Shown one piece after another: positions 25,482 to 33,451 of a stretch of 39,548 bases of DNA (position 1 is the first letter of the stretch; every line of letters starts with the position of its first letter). Location of the stretch: positions 1-39,548 of the forward strand of contig JAAYDR010000032.1 in assembly GCA_012729115.1 (NCBI GenBank). The letters are read 5' to 3'. Under the pieces are notes generated by a model. The model was not told the origin of the DNA. It was given only the letters and a program-made list of their open reading frames with translations, and searched no databases. This stretch comes from Clostridiales bacterium (lineage in GTDB: Bacteria > Bacillota > Clostridia > Christensenellales > Aristaeellaceae). The position numbers and the translations under genes were made by a program.

Positions 25482-25525
25482 TATTGTTCCGCAGAGGAGC
25501 AGAGGGCTCTTCTCCCTGCTCCCCC

Positions 25526-25555
25526 TTGCTGTTCTCCCAATCTCCGTGGTATCAT
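25526..25555 (+). promoter_or_regulatory. Possible promoter of the phosphonate operon
   Basis: TTGCTG (25526-25531) and TATCAT (25550-25555), 18 bases apart, lie between the SH3-gene terminator and the first phosphonate gene. Both boxes are moderate matches. Confidence 0.45.
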
Positions 25556-25588
25556 GAACCCAGAAGAGATACGAAAGGGAGTTTACCC

Positions 25589-26746
25589 ATGAAGACTTCT
25601 TCCTTCCTTGAAGGCATGGCGGAATTAGGTGTGGACTTTTATGCCGGTGTTCCGGATTCTCTGCTTAAGCTATTGGGTGACGCAATTTACGAAAAGTACG
25701 GTGATCGGGGTCGCCATGTGGTGGCTGCCAATGAAGGCAATGCCGTGGCCCTGTGCGCCGGGCATTATATCGCTACAGGCAGGCCAGGCCTATGCTATAT
25801 GCAAAACAGCGGCATTGGAAACGCGGTGAACCCCATTGCTTCGCTCCTTAATGACAGGGTTTATGGCATCCCCTGCATCTTTGTAGTAGGCTGGCGTGGG
25901 GAGCCGGAGATAAAGGATGAGCCTCAGCATGCCTTCCAGGGGACCGTGACAAGGGAACTGCTGGAACTGATGGATTTGAAGGTATTCCCTCTCAACCAGG
26001 ATACAGGGGAGGAAGACTTTGCCATTACGCTCCCTCAGGTGAAAGATGCCTTGGCAGCCGGAAAGAGCGTGGCCTACCTGGTGAGTCAAGGGGGACTCTC
26101 CGACGGCCCCAAGGTGAGATTCGAATGTACCCGCACACTTAAGCGGGAGGAAGCCCTGCGGGAAATCCTGCGGGATTCCACAGATCGGGATATTTATGTA
26201 TCCACCACCGGAAAGACCTCCAGGGAGGTTTTCGAGTTGCGGGAGGCGCTGCATCAGGATCACAGCCATGATTTTCTGACAGTGGGCAGCATGGGACATG
26301 CGAGCATGATCGCCCTGGGCATCGCCATGGAAAAGCCGGACTTTACCATCTGGTGCCTGGACGGTGACGGAGCGGCGCTGATGCACCTGGGTTCTCTGGC
26401 GGTGGAGGCCCGGCAGCGGGTCCAGAACCTTGTTCATGTGCTGCTAAACAACGGTGCTCATGAGAGCGTGGGGGGTATGCCGGTATCCTGCGGGAATCTT
26501 TCCTTCGCGCCCATTGCTCAAGCAGTGGGATTTGACAGGTGCCTGATTGCCCAAACCATACCGCAGCTGCATTCCCAACTGGCTCTTGTGCGCAAACCGG
26601 GGCAAACCGGGCTGCGCTTTCTGGAGATTCTTCTGGCCCAAGGTTCCAGGCCCGATCTGGGCCGCCCCACCTTGACCCCCAAGCAGAATCTCCGCGGTCT
26701 GATGCATACCCTGAAGAATCACAAGCAAATGGAGTTAGTGCGATGA
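25589..26746 (+). CDS. aepY: Phosphonopyruvate decarboxylase
   Basis: The thiamine-diphosphate enzyme that pulls phosphonate synthesis forward by turning phosphonopyruvate into phosphonoacetaldehyde. The 385-residue single chain starts SFLEGMAELGVDFYAGVPDSLLKLL (VPDSLLK is diagnostic), has the catalytic NEG (Glu49), and the ThDP/Mg motif from GDG at 259-261 to NN at 287-288, followed by GAHESVGGMPV. The length matches the Ppd/Fom2 family. It begins at the ATG at 25589 with AAAGGGAG upstream and overlaps the next gene by four bases (ATGA). It heads a tight four-gene operon whose third gene makes its substrate. Confidence 0.94.
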   Translation: MKTSSFLEGMAELGVDFYAGVPDSLLKLLGDAIYEKYGDRGRHVVAANEGNAVALCAGHYIATGRPGLCYMQNSGIGNAVNPIASLLNDRVYGIPCIFVVGWRGEPEIKDEPQHAFQGTVTRELLELMDLKVFPLNQDTGEEDFAITLPQVKDALAAGKSVAYLVSQGGLSDGPKVRFECTRTLKREEALREILRDSTDRDIYVSTTGKTSREVFELREALHQDHSHDFLTVGSMGHASMIALGIAMEKPDFTIWCLDGDGAALMHLGSLAVEARQRVQNLVHVLLNNGAHESVGGMPVSCGNLSFAPIAQAVGFDRCLIAQTIPQLHSQLALVRKPGQTGLRFLEILLAQGSRPDLGRPTLTPKQNLRGLMHTLKNHKQMELVR

Positions 26747-27465
26747 AAGCGTTGATTCTAAACTCCGGCATGGGGACCCGTTTGGGGGACCTGACCCGGG
26801 ACAAGCCCAAGGGTTTGCTGGAAATCGGCGGGGGTTACACACTGCTGGGACGCCAACTGGAGCTTCTTTCGCAGTTGGGGGTCACCCAGGCGGTGATTAC
26901 CACCGGACCCTTCGCCTCCCTGCTGGAAGGCTACGTGAGAGGGCTTGAGCTTCCCATGGACATCACCTTTGTGCCCAATGAGGACTATGCCCGGACCAAT
27001 TATATCCAAAGCATGCACCTGGCAGCGCCACTGCTTGATGGTCATGAAACGCTGCTGCTCCATGGGGATCTGGTGCTTGAGGAAAGCGTACTATGGGATT
27101 TGCTCCTAAGTCCCGTAAGTGTCATGGCAGTGGACAGCAGCGCACCTCTGCCTGAGAAGGATTTCAAGGCTCGGCTTTGGGAAGGCCGTATTGTGGCCGT
27201 GGGCGTGGACTTGTTCGGGCCGGACTGCGTGGCTTGTCAGCCCGCCTATCGCTTTCGGGCAGAGGATTTCTCCGCTTGGCTTACCGCAATAGCAGATTTT
27301 GTCCAGCGTGGAGATGTCAGGGTATATGCCGAAAACGCCTTCAATGCCCTGCAGGGAAGATTACCTCTCTATCCCCTGGAACTTCATGGACGGCTTTGCA
27401 ACGAGATTGATGACCCTCAGGACCTGGCCCAGGTGGGGCACCGGTTTTTAAAGACCCTTGGCTAA
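26743..27465 (+). CDS. GT-A fold nucleotidyltransferase (LicC/phosphocholine cytidylyltransferase-like)
   Basis: A 240-residue nucleotidyltransferase. The N-terminus LILNSGMGTRLGDLTRDKPKGLLEIGG is the classic GxGxRLxxxTxxxPKxL nucleotide-binding signature, and LHGDLVLEES near residue 106 contains the metal-binding Asp. NEDYARTNYIQSMHLA resembles the LicC-like group that activates phosphocholine or similar small phosphoryl groups with CTP. Because it lies inside the phosphonate operon, the substrate is probably a phosphonate (2-hydroxyethylphosphonate or a derivative), but a sugar phosphate is possible. It overlaps the decarboxylase gene by ATGA and is 27 bases before the next gene. Substrate assignment is inference. 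Confidence 0.8.
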   Translation: MKALILNSGMGTRLGDLTRDKPKGLLEIGGGYTLLGRQLELLSQLGVTQAVITTGPFASLLEGYVRGLELPMDITFVPNEDYARTNYIQSMHLAAPLLDGHETLLLHGDLVLEESVLWDLLLSPVSVMAVDSSAPLPEKDFKARLWEGRIVAVGVDLFGPDCVACQPAYRFRAEDFSAWLTAIADFVQRGDVRVYAENAFNALQGRLPLYPLELHGRLCNEIDDPQDLAQVGHRFLKTLG

Positions 27466-27492
27466 TGTCCATTACGAAAAAGGGGTGTTTCG

Positions 27493-28788
27493 ATGAAACA
27501 GGTTTACATGTGCTTTAGTACGGATATCCTTCATAGTGGACATATCCGGATTCTTCGCCGGGCTGCGGAACTGGGCGAGCTTACCGTGGGTGTACTCACC
27601 GACGAGGCCATCGCGACATATAAACGCTATCCCCTCATCCCTCTTGCAGAGCGCATTCAGCTCTTTGAAAGTCTCAGCGATGTCAAGCGAGTGGTGGTGC
27701 AGCAAACCCTCAGTTACCGGGATATCTTGCAGGAACATACCCCTGACATTGTGGTTCATGGGGATGATTGGCGCACCGGTGTCCAGTCCGGGGTGCGGGA
27801 GGAGGTGGTGAGACTGCTGGCGGAGTACGGTGGAGAACTGGTTGAATGGCCCTATACACACAGCGCTGCCGAGGAAGCTTTCTCCGCCCTGAACGCCCGA
27901 ATGAGCATGCCGGAGGTCCGAAGGGGACGCCTGAGGCGGCTTCTTTCCATAAAACCGTTGCTCAGCGTCATGGAGGCTCATAATGGCCTCACCGGCCTGA
28001 TCGTAGAAAACACCCAGGTGGAGGCTCAGGGTGGCATGAAAGGCTTTGATGCCATGTGGGTCAGCTCCTTATGCGATTCCACCGCCAAGGGTAAGCCGGA
28101 CATTGAACTGGTGGATTTGACCAGCCGCATCGCCACCCTGGAGGAAATCATGGAGGTCACCACCAAACCCATCATCCTGGATGGGGATACCGGCGGCCAA
28201 ACCGAGCACTTTGTCTATACCCTGCGTACCCTGGAGCGCTTGGGGATTTCTGCCATCATCATTGAGGACAAGACGGGTCTGAAGAAAAATTCGCTTTTTG
28301 GCACCCAGGCTCAACAAAAGCAGGAAAATGTGGAGGCTTTCTGCGACAAGATCCGCGCAGGAAAACAGGCCCAAAAAACCAAGGATTTTATGATTTTTGC
28401 CCGCTGCGAAAGCTTGATCCTCAATCAGGGACAGGAGGACGCCCTTCACCGCTGCCACAGCTATGTGACAGCGGGAGCGGATGGCATTATGATCCACAGC
28501 TGCCAAAGGACACCGGACGAAGTCCTGGAATTCCTGGCACGTTTTCGGGAAACCGACAAGACCACCCCAGTCGTTGTGGTTCCCACTACCTACGACAGTA
28601 TCACAGAGCCGGAATTGCAGGCCGCCGGAGCCAACATCGTCATTTATGCCAACCACCTGCTTCGCAGCGCATTTCCCGCCATGGTAAAGACTGCTCAAAC
28701 CATCCTCACCCATGGCCGCTCCCAGGAGGCAGACTCCTTGTGCATGCCGATCAAGCAGATCCTCACGCTGATTCCCACTGAAGACTAA
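27493..28788 (+). CDS. Bifunctional cytidylyltransferase-phosphoenolpyruvate mutase (Fom1-like)
   Basis: The entry enzyme of phosphonate synthesis, fused to an activating domain. Residues 1-130 are a TagD-type nucleotidyltransferase with HSGH (14-17), the HxGH nucleotide motif; the usual C-terminal RTxGISTT of TagD is replaced by YTHSAAEEA. Residues about 145-430 are PEP mutase: DGDTGG (230-234), and EDKTGLKKNS (258-267), matching EDK-x5-NS, the signature that separates mutases from other isocitrate-lyase relatives. The mutase forms the carbon-phosphorus bond of phosphonopyruvate. The same domain order occurs in Fom1 of Streptomyces fosfomycin pathways, where the N-terminal domain attaches CMP to 2-hydroxyethylphosphonate. 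AAGGGGTG precedes the ATG. Mutase identity is very sure, the CMP transfer role likely. Confidence 0.92.
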   Translation: MKQVYMCFSTDILHSGHIRILRRAAELGELTVGVLTDEAIATYKRYPLIPLAERIQLFESLSDVKRVVVQQTLSYRDILQEHTPDIVVHGDDWRTGVQSGVREEVVRLLAEYGGELVEWPYTHSAAEEAFSALNARMSMPEVRRGRLRRLLSIKPLLSVMEAHNGLTGLIVENTQVEAQGGMKGFDAMWVSSLCDSTAKGKPDIELVDLTSRIATLEEIMEVTTKPIILDGDTGGQTEHFVYTLRTLERLGISAIIIEDKTGLKKNSLFGTQAQQKQENVEAFCDKIRAGKQAQKTKDFMIFARCESLILNQGQEDALHRCHSYVTAGADGIMIHSCQRTPDEVLEFLARFRETDKTTPVVVVPTTYDSITEPELQAAGANIVIYANHLLRSAFPAMVKTAQTILTHGRSQEADSLCMPIKQILTLIPTED

Positions 28789-28798
28789 GGAGGATATT

Positions 28799-29953
28799 AT
28801 GGAATCCTTATCACCCTTCTGCCCGGTGGATGTCCGTCTGCTGGATCGAACCCGGGGGGAAACTGCCCTAAGGGAACTGCTTGGTGGCACTCCTGAAAAA
28901 ATGCTGGTGCTGGCTCCCCGCTTCCTATGTACGGAGTTGTCACTGGCACCTCTTTTCTCCGCTCTGCAAGGGGACGGCCATTGCCTGCATCTGGTTACGG
29001 ACATCCAATCCAACCCCAGCGTGGAGCACCTGGCCACATTGCTGGCTCAACTGAGGGAACAGGGCTTTGACCCCACCTGCATCCTGGCCATCGGCGGCGG
29101 AAGCTGCATAGACATGGCCAAGGGAATCAGCGCCCTGTGGCACCTGACTCCCGACGAGACTTCCGGACCGGATACGGTGCGCGAAGCCATCCAAGCCCAA
29201 AAATACCTGCGCAAGGATCATACCTTTCTGAGTATCCTGGCCATGCCCACTACTGCCGGAACCGGCAGCGAGGTCACCCATTGGGCCACCATCTGGGATA
29301 CCCAGCAAGGCCGGAAACTGTCCATCGACTGTGCGGCATGCTATCCCAAGGCAGCCATTCTGATCCCTGAATGGACTGTTGGAATGCCTGCCTCCCTGAC
29401 CCTTTCCACCGGCCTTGACGCTCTTTCCCACGCTATGGAGGCCTTCTGGGCCAAGGCCCGTAACCCATTCAGCCAAGCCCTGGCCATCACGGCAGTGGAT
29501 CGAGTGCGCCGCTTTCTGCCTCAGGTACTGGCCGCTCCCCTGGATGCGAATCTCCGCCGGGAAATGTGTTTGGCTTCCCTGTTGGCAGGCCTGGCCTTTT
29601 CACAGACCCGTACTACCGCCTGTCACAGTCTGAGTTACCCGCTTACCCTGCTCCACGGAATGCCTCACGGCTATGCCGCCGCCATTACGTTGGCACCCGT
29701 GATGAAGCGCAACCGGGCCGTCCTGCCTGACATCGCGGAACTGGAGGCCCTCTTTTGTAGGGACGGGGGCTTCGACCTCTGGCTGGAGCACGTCAGCAAT
29801 GATATCCAGTCCCTACGGCTGTCTGCCTTTAGCGTTCCGGAGGAGGCCCTGCCTGCTGTTGCCCAGTCCGCCTTTACCACCGGTCGAATGGACAACAATC
29901 CCATTGTTTTCACCCCGGAGGAGTCTCTGCAAATTCTGCGGGAATGCATATAG
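28799..29953 (+). CDS. Iron-containing alcohol dehydrogenase, probable phosphonoacetaldehyde reductase
   Basis: A 384-residue group III (iron-type) alcohol dehydrogenase. The NAD(P) loop is GGGSCID (99-105), TTAGTGSEVTHWA (151-163) is the family signature, and metal ligands are Asp207, His211, His276 and His290 (TGLDALSHAME, ACHSLSYPLTLLHGMPHGYA). In phosphonate clusters such enzymes (FomC, PhpC) reduce phosphonoacetaldehyde to 2-hydroxyethylphosphonate, and no transaminase for the alternative 2-aminoethylphosphonate is present here. AAGGAGG precedes the ATG, 10 bases after the mutase gene. It is the last gene of the operon. The assignment rests on family and neighbours. Confidence 0.88.
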   Translation: MESLSPFCPVDVRLLDRTRGETALRELLGGTPEKMLVLAPRFLCTELSLAPLFSALQGDGHCLHLVTDIQSNPSVEHLATLLAQLREQGFDPTCILAIGGGSCIDMAKGISALWHLTPDETSGPDTVREAIQAQKYLRKDHTFLSILAMPTTAGTGSEVTHWATIWDTQQGRKLSIDCAACYPKAAILIPEWTVGMPASLTLSTGLDALSHAMEAFWAKARNPFSQALAITAVDRVRRFLPQVLAAPLDANLRREMCLASLLAGLAFSQTRTTACHSLSYPLTLLHGMPHGYAAAITLAPVMKRNRAVLPDIAELEALFCRDGGFDLWLEHVSNDIQSLRLSAFSVPEEALPAVAQSAFTTGRMDNNPIVFTPEESLQILRECI

Positions 29954-30027
29954 ACCTCCTGCTTCTGCCTTGGCAGGAAAAGTCCCCTCCCTGTCGAATG
30001 GTTAAAGTATCGACCGGAGGTCGCACC

Positions 30028-30090
30028 ATGAACGGTATCCGGTCTCCGGCAGGTCGATTGGACGCAATCCATCGAACGACCCTTGCATAG
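30028..30090 (+). CDS. Candidate 20-residue leader peptide upstream of hpf
   Basis: An ATG at 30028 follows CCGGAGGTCGCACC, a near-perfect ribosome binding site at ideal spacing, and opens a 20-codon frame ending TAG at 30088-30090. The peptide is basic and begins MNGIRSPAGRLDAIH. The later half of the ORF overlaps a potential hairpin (GGTCG at 30053-30057 with CGACC at 30077-30081 and inner pairs). It lies 46 bases before hpf. It could be a small regulatory or leader peptide, or chance. No similarity is known to me. Confidence 0.35.
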   Translation: MNGIRSPAGRLDAIHRTTLA

Positions 30091-30136
30091 GCATCCATAT
30101 CCGTGTTTCCCACTACACGCAAAGGAGTTGCATTCA

Positions 30137-30679
30137 ATGAAGACCACTATCACCGCTAAAAATATGACCGTCTCCAACGCCGTTACCCAGCGGATTATGA
30201 AGAAAGTCAGCAAAATGGAGCGCTATCTGAATCAAAATACGGAGATGCAGGTGCGCTTGAGCAAGCAGAAGAATGACCGCCGTACCTGCGAGATCACCGT
30301 CATCTTTGAGGGAGGCCTCCTTCGGGCCGAAGCCAGCAGCGAGGACAACCTCTATGTAAGCATTGACCAGGCCCTGGCCAAGTTGGAACGGCAGATTCAC
30401 AAGCACCGGACCAAGCTGGAAAAACGCCTTCGGGAGGATGCCTTCCAACTGGAGGACTTCGAATTTGTGGAGGATATGGACGAGCCCACCCAGACTGACC
30501 TAAAAATCGTCCGCAACAAAACATTCCCCGTGCGCCCGATGTCCGTGGACGACGCTATCCTGCAGATGGAACTGCTGGGGCACAGTTTCTTTGTCTTTGT
30601 AAACTCCGATACCAGCCACACCAACGTCCTCTATCTTCGCAAGGACGGCGGCCTGGGCCTCCTAGAACCTGAGGCATAA
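30137..30679 (+). CDS. hpf: Long-form ribosome hibernation promoting factor
   Basis: The 180-residue protein causes 70S ribosome dimerisation in stationary phase. Residues 1-100 form the HPF/YfiA fold: TTITAKNMTVSNAVTQRIMKKVSKMERYL and later RAEASSEDNLYVSIDQALAKLERQIHKHRTKL. The C-terminal domain (about 120-180) has the long-form signature VRNKTFPVRPMSVDDAILQMELLGHSFFVFVNSDTSHTNVLYLRKDGGLGLLEP, the dimerising segment. The ATG at 30137 has AAAGGAG upstream. It is a separate unit from the phosphonate operon, about 180 bases after its end. Promoter elements are unclear; a SigB-like site was not found. Confidence 0.95.
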   Translation: MKTTITAKNMTVSNAVTQRIMKKVSKMERYLNQNTEMQVRLSKQKNDRRTCEITVIFEGGLLRAEASSEDNLYVSIDQALAKLERQIHKHRTKLEKRLREDAFQLEDFEFVEDMDEPTQTDLKIVRNKTFPVRPMSVDDAILQMELLGHSFFVFVNSDTSHTNVLYLRKDGGLGLLEPEA

Positions 30680-30856
30680 TCAGGACGAGTCAACGGATGG
30701 AACTGCAGCTGGTACCCGGACTCTCATCAAATTCTCATGTATCTTTCAGCCATTGTTTAGCGTATTTTGACCCGTCCCTGCTTTTTCCAAGATTTGTCCT
30801 GTGTTATGATAAGCCCGTCAACAGAAGTCCCGATGAGGATGGAGGAGGATTTATTC

Positions 30857-31213
30857 ATGCAGGATCAAAGAGAAACCCTGGGCCCTGAGGGCAGCTATTA
30901 CGAAGCCAAAGCCCGCCGGGAGCAGGAACGTTTGCACAGCAAAATGGCCGGAATATACCCCATTTTTATTACGGGACTTTACCTGGTGCTGGGCTTTCTG
31001 TTCGGCTTATGGCATCCCGGGTGGCTTCTGTTCCTCACCATTCCCTTGTTTTATATGCCTTCCGGCAACATTCTGCAAAAGCTCACCAATCCGGTGGGAA
31101 TCACGCTGATCTACCTGATCCTGGGCATTTACTTCCATCTATGGCACCCCGGTTGGTTAATATTTCTTGCCATTCCCGTGGCAGCCATCCTGGGAAAGGC
31201 GGATCAAAAATAA
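30857..31213 (+). CDS. Small membrane protein with duplicated WHPGW motif
   Basis: A 118-residue protein of unknown function. A charged N-terminus (about 1-30) is followed by two copies of one hairpin unit: LVLGFLFGLWHPGWLLFLTIPLFYMP and LILGIYFHLWHPGWLIFLAIPVAAIL. The units align over nearly 30 residues, so the protein arose by internal duplication, giving four short membrane segments. AGGAGGA eight bases upstream fixes the ATG at 30857; an in-frame ATG further up lacks a good site. It ends just before a bidirectional terminator. Similar WHPGW proteins occur in Bacillota next to regulatory genes. Confidence 0.72.
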   Translation: MQDQRETLGPEGSYYEAKARREQERLHSKMAGIYPIFITGLYLVLGFLFGLWHPGWLLFLTIPLFYMPSGNILQKLTNPVGITLIYLILGIYFHLWHPGWLIFLAIPVAAILGKADQK

Positions 31214-31221
31214 CCCCATAC

Positions 31222-31265
31222 GAAGAGGCCATCGGCACAAGAAAGCTCGTACCGATGGCCTCTTC
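31222..31265. terminator. Bidirectional terminator between convergent genes
   Basis: GAAGAGGCCATCGG (31222-31235) pairs exactly with CCGATGGCCTCTTC (31252-31265) around a 16-base loop. TTCATTGGCTTTT follows on the plus side. It serves both the WHPGW gene (+) and the epimerase gene (-). Confidence 0.8.
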
Positions 31266-31299
31266 TTCATTGGCTTTTATTGGGATGTAACGTGCCTGC

Positions 31300-32325
31300 C
31301 TAATCCATGGTAAAGCGGGGCCATGCTGCCTGGTCGGCTTCATAGCGCTCAATGAGGGCGTCACACCAGCGATCAAACTCCGGATCCGGGATTTGGCATT
31401 CCGGATGAGCGTCCATATACGAAACAGCCTCCCGTACACCCTGGTCAAAGCGGATGGTGGTCTGGAACTGCGGCACTGCCCGCTTGATCTTTGTATTGTC
31501 AAAAATAACGGAGTTGCTCTTGTCTCCAAGCAATGCCCCGGAAAAGGCCGGACAAAGAGCGGCCAGTGTCTCGCTGGCGATATGAACCATCTGGGGTTCC
31601 TTTCCCACAGCCCGGCCAATCGCCTCAAAAATCTGGTTCCAGGTCAGGCTTTCATCCCCAATGATCTGGTACGTCTCCCCAATGGCATGAAGGTTTCCCA
31701 TCAGACCACAGAAAGCTACTGCGAAATCGCGGCTGTGGGTCAACGTCCACAGGCTCAACCCATCCCCGGGAACGATGACCTTACGGCCTTGCCGAATGCG
31801 TTCCACCACGGCATAGCTTCCCTTTCTCCCGTGAACAGCCGTAGGGATATTCCGTTGATCATATGTATGGCTGGGACGGATGATGGTCACAGGAAAGCCA
31901 TTGCTGCGATACTCTGCCATCAGGACTTCTTCGCACGCGATCTTGTTGCGGCTATATTGCCAAAAGGGGTTATACAGGGGTGTGCTCTCCGTGATATAAG
32001 GAGAAGACAACGGTTTCTGATAGGCCGAGGCGGAACTGATAAAGAAGTATTGCTCCGTTCTGCCCTGAAACAATTCCACATCCCGCCGCACCTCCTGCGG
32101 CGTGTAGGCGATGAAATCCGCCACAACATCAAAGTGCATGTCTCCAAGCTTTTCCTTTACGACCTGAAGATCGTTGATGTCCGCCGTAATTTGCTTGATT
32201 TCCTGGGGGACCAGGTTGCTGTGGATGCCTCTGTTGAGCAGATACAAATCCCATCCCTGTGCCACACAGAGCTTGGAAATGGACGCGCTGATCGTTCCCG
32301 TTCCACCAATAAACAATGCTTTCAT
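31300..32325 (-). CDS. NAD-dependent epimerase/dehydratase (extended SDR)
   Basis: A 341-residue extended short-chain dehydrogenase. The N-terminus MKALFIGGTGTISASISKLC is a Rossmann loop GGxGxI with the last Gly replaced by Ser; VVADFIAYTPQEVRRDVELF and FISSASAYQKP follow, and the catalytic YSRNK (Tyr-x3-Lys) is near residue 145. TIIRPSHTYDQRNIP and a C-terminal epimerase-like region complete it. It belongs to the NAD-epimerase group of nucleotide-sugar or related metabolites, but the substrate is not readable. AGGGGAG precedes the ATG at 32325. It stands alone; its divergent neighbour is a sugar isomerase relict. Confidence 0.85.
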   Translation of the reverse strand: MKALFIGGTGTISASISKLCVAQGWDLYLLNRGIHSNLVPQEIKQITADINDLQVVKEKLGDMHFDVVADFIAYTPQEVRRDVELFQGRTEQYFFISSASAYQKPLSSPYITESTPLYNPFWQYSRNKIACEEVLMAEYRSNGFPVTIIRPSHTYDQRNIPTAVHGRKGSYAVVERIRQGRKVIVPGDGLSLWTLTHSRDFAVAFCGLMGNLHAIGETYQIIGDESLTWNQIFEAIGRAVGKEPQMVHIASETLAALCPAFSGALLGDKSNSVIFDNTKIKRAVPQFQTTIRFDQGVREAVSYMDAHPECQIPDPEFDRWCDALIERYEADQAAWPRFTMD

Positions 32326-32541
32326 TTGCTTTTCTCCCCTCACCGGGTTTGACAACCCTCGTGAATCGTTGGGAACATCATAGCATATCCTCTCCCGCCT
32401 GGCAAGACAGTCGAGGCTGCAAAACAGGTCGCATGCAGGAGAAAGCCTTTCTGGAGGGGAATGTGTATTTCATGCATCCTTTTCCATGGAGGACGAAACC
32501 AGCAGCCATGCAATAGCTCCGCGTGGTGCTGCACACTCCTC

Positions 32542-32569
32542 TTTACGCCATACTACAACGGTATAAAAT
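32542..32569 (+). promoter_or_regulatory. Likely promoter of the TIM-barrel isomerase gene
   Basis: TTTACG (32542-32547) and TAAAAT (32564-32569) are 16 bases apart, about 30 bases before the gene start. The site GTATAAAAT also contains TATAAA but with a too short spacer. Confidence 0.55.
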
Positions 32570-32601
32570 GATCAATGACAAAAACCATCAGGAGGCATTT
32601 T

Positions 32602-33437
32602 ATGACCAGAAATATGCTCATCGGGTATCAACTCTATTCCGCCAGAGAACTCGCTGAGGCAGATCTGAAAGGCGTGCTGCACCATCTGGCATCCATGGGA
32701 TACGAAGGTGTGGAGTTTGCAGGATTTTATGGTCACAGCACACAGGAGATTGGTGAACTCCTTGAAGCAACGGGTCTGAGTGCATTTAGCAGCCATGTGC
32801 CACTGAAAGCGATTCAGGAGGATATGACCGGGGTGATTCAGTTTCATAAGGCGATAGGCTGTCCCTTTATCGCTATACCCTATCTGGATGAGGCGACCCG
32901 TCCCGGCGCACCCGGCTTCTCATCCGTGCTGCGGCTGCTGTACAGGTTTGGCTATCAATGTAAGGAAACGGCATCGAGCTTCTTTACCACAACCATGACT
33001 TTGAATTTGTAGAAATCAGCGGTCAGGCCGGGCTGGACTTCCTCTTTGATGCGCTGCCAGAAAACCTTTTGCAAACCGAACTGGACACCTGCTGGGTGAA
33101 GTACTCCGGTATCGATCCCATCGCTTATTTGGGTAAGTACGCCGGGCGCGCCCCTGTACTGCACTTGAAGGACTTCGTGGGTCAAAAGACCGATCAGCCG
33201 CCCTACGGACTGCTGGGCCTTCCGCCCCTTAAGACAGCCATTGATAAACCGGATGGTGCGATCCCCTTCGCCTACCGGCCTTTGGGCCATGGCTGTCAGG
33301 ATGTTCCCGCCCTTTGGAAAGCTGCCCAGGATGCCGGCGTCATGTATGTCATTGTGGAGCAGGACAACTCTCCCGATGGAGACCCCCTTGGGGATGCCGG
33401 AAAGAGTATGGAAACCCTGCGCAAGATGAGGGGCTAG
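32602..33437 (+). pseudogene. Xylose isomerase-like TIM-barrel sugar phosphate isomerase/epimerase, frameshifted
   Basis: Two frames make one protein. The first starts at 32602 after AGGAGG and encodes MLIGYQLYSARELAEADLKGVL, HHLASMGYEGVEFAGFYG and VLRLLYRFGYQCKE, then goes astray. The second frame continues with ELLYHNHDFEFVE, the metal-binding HNHDFE motif of the family, and later LHLKDF and VIVEQD. Restoring one A in the GGAAACGG run at 32966-32968 gives an unbroken product of about 278 residues, KENGIELLYHNHDFEF. So a single-base deletion broke the gene, or the sequence has an error there. If real, the cell lacks this activity. The family assignment is confident; substrate unknown. Confidence 0.88.
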
Positions 33438-33451
33438 ATCCATCCCGCCCG

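Noticed and set aside
25589-29953. Fosfomycin biosynthesis cluster
   Set aside because: The four genes include Fom1-, Fom2- and FomC-like members, but the radical SAM C-methyltransferase, the epoxidase and FomA/FomB resistance kinases are absent. Only the pathway up to a CMP-activated hydroxyethylphosphonate is supported.
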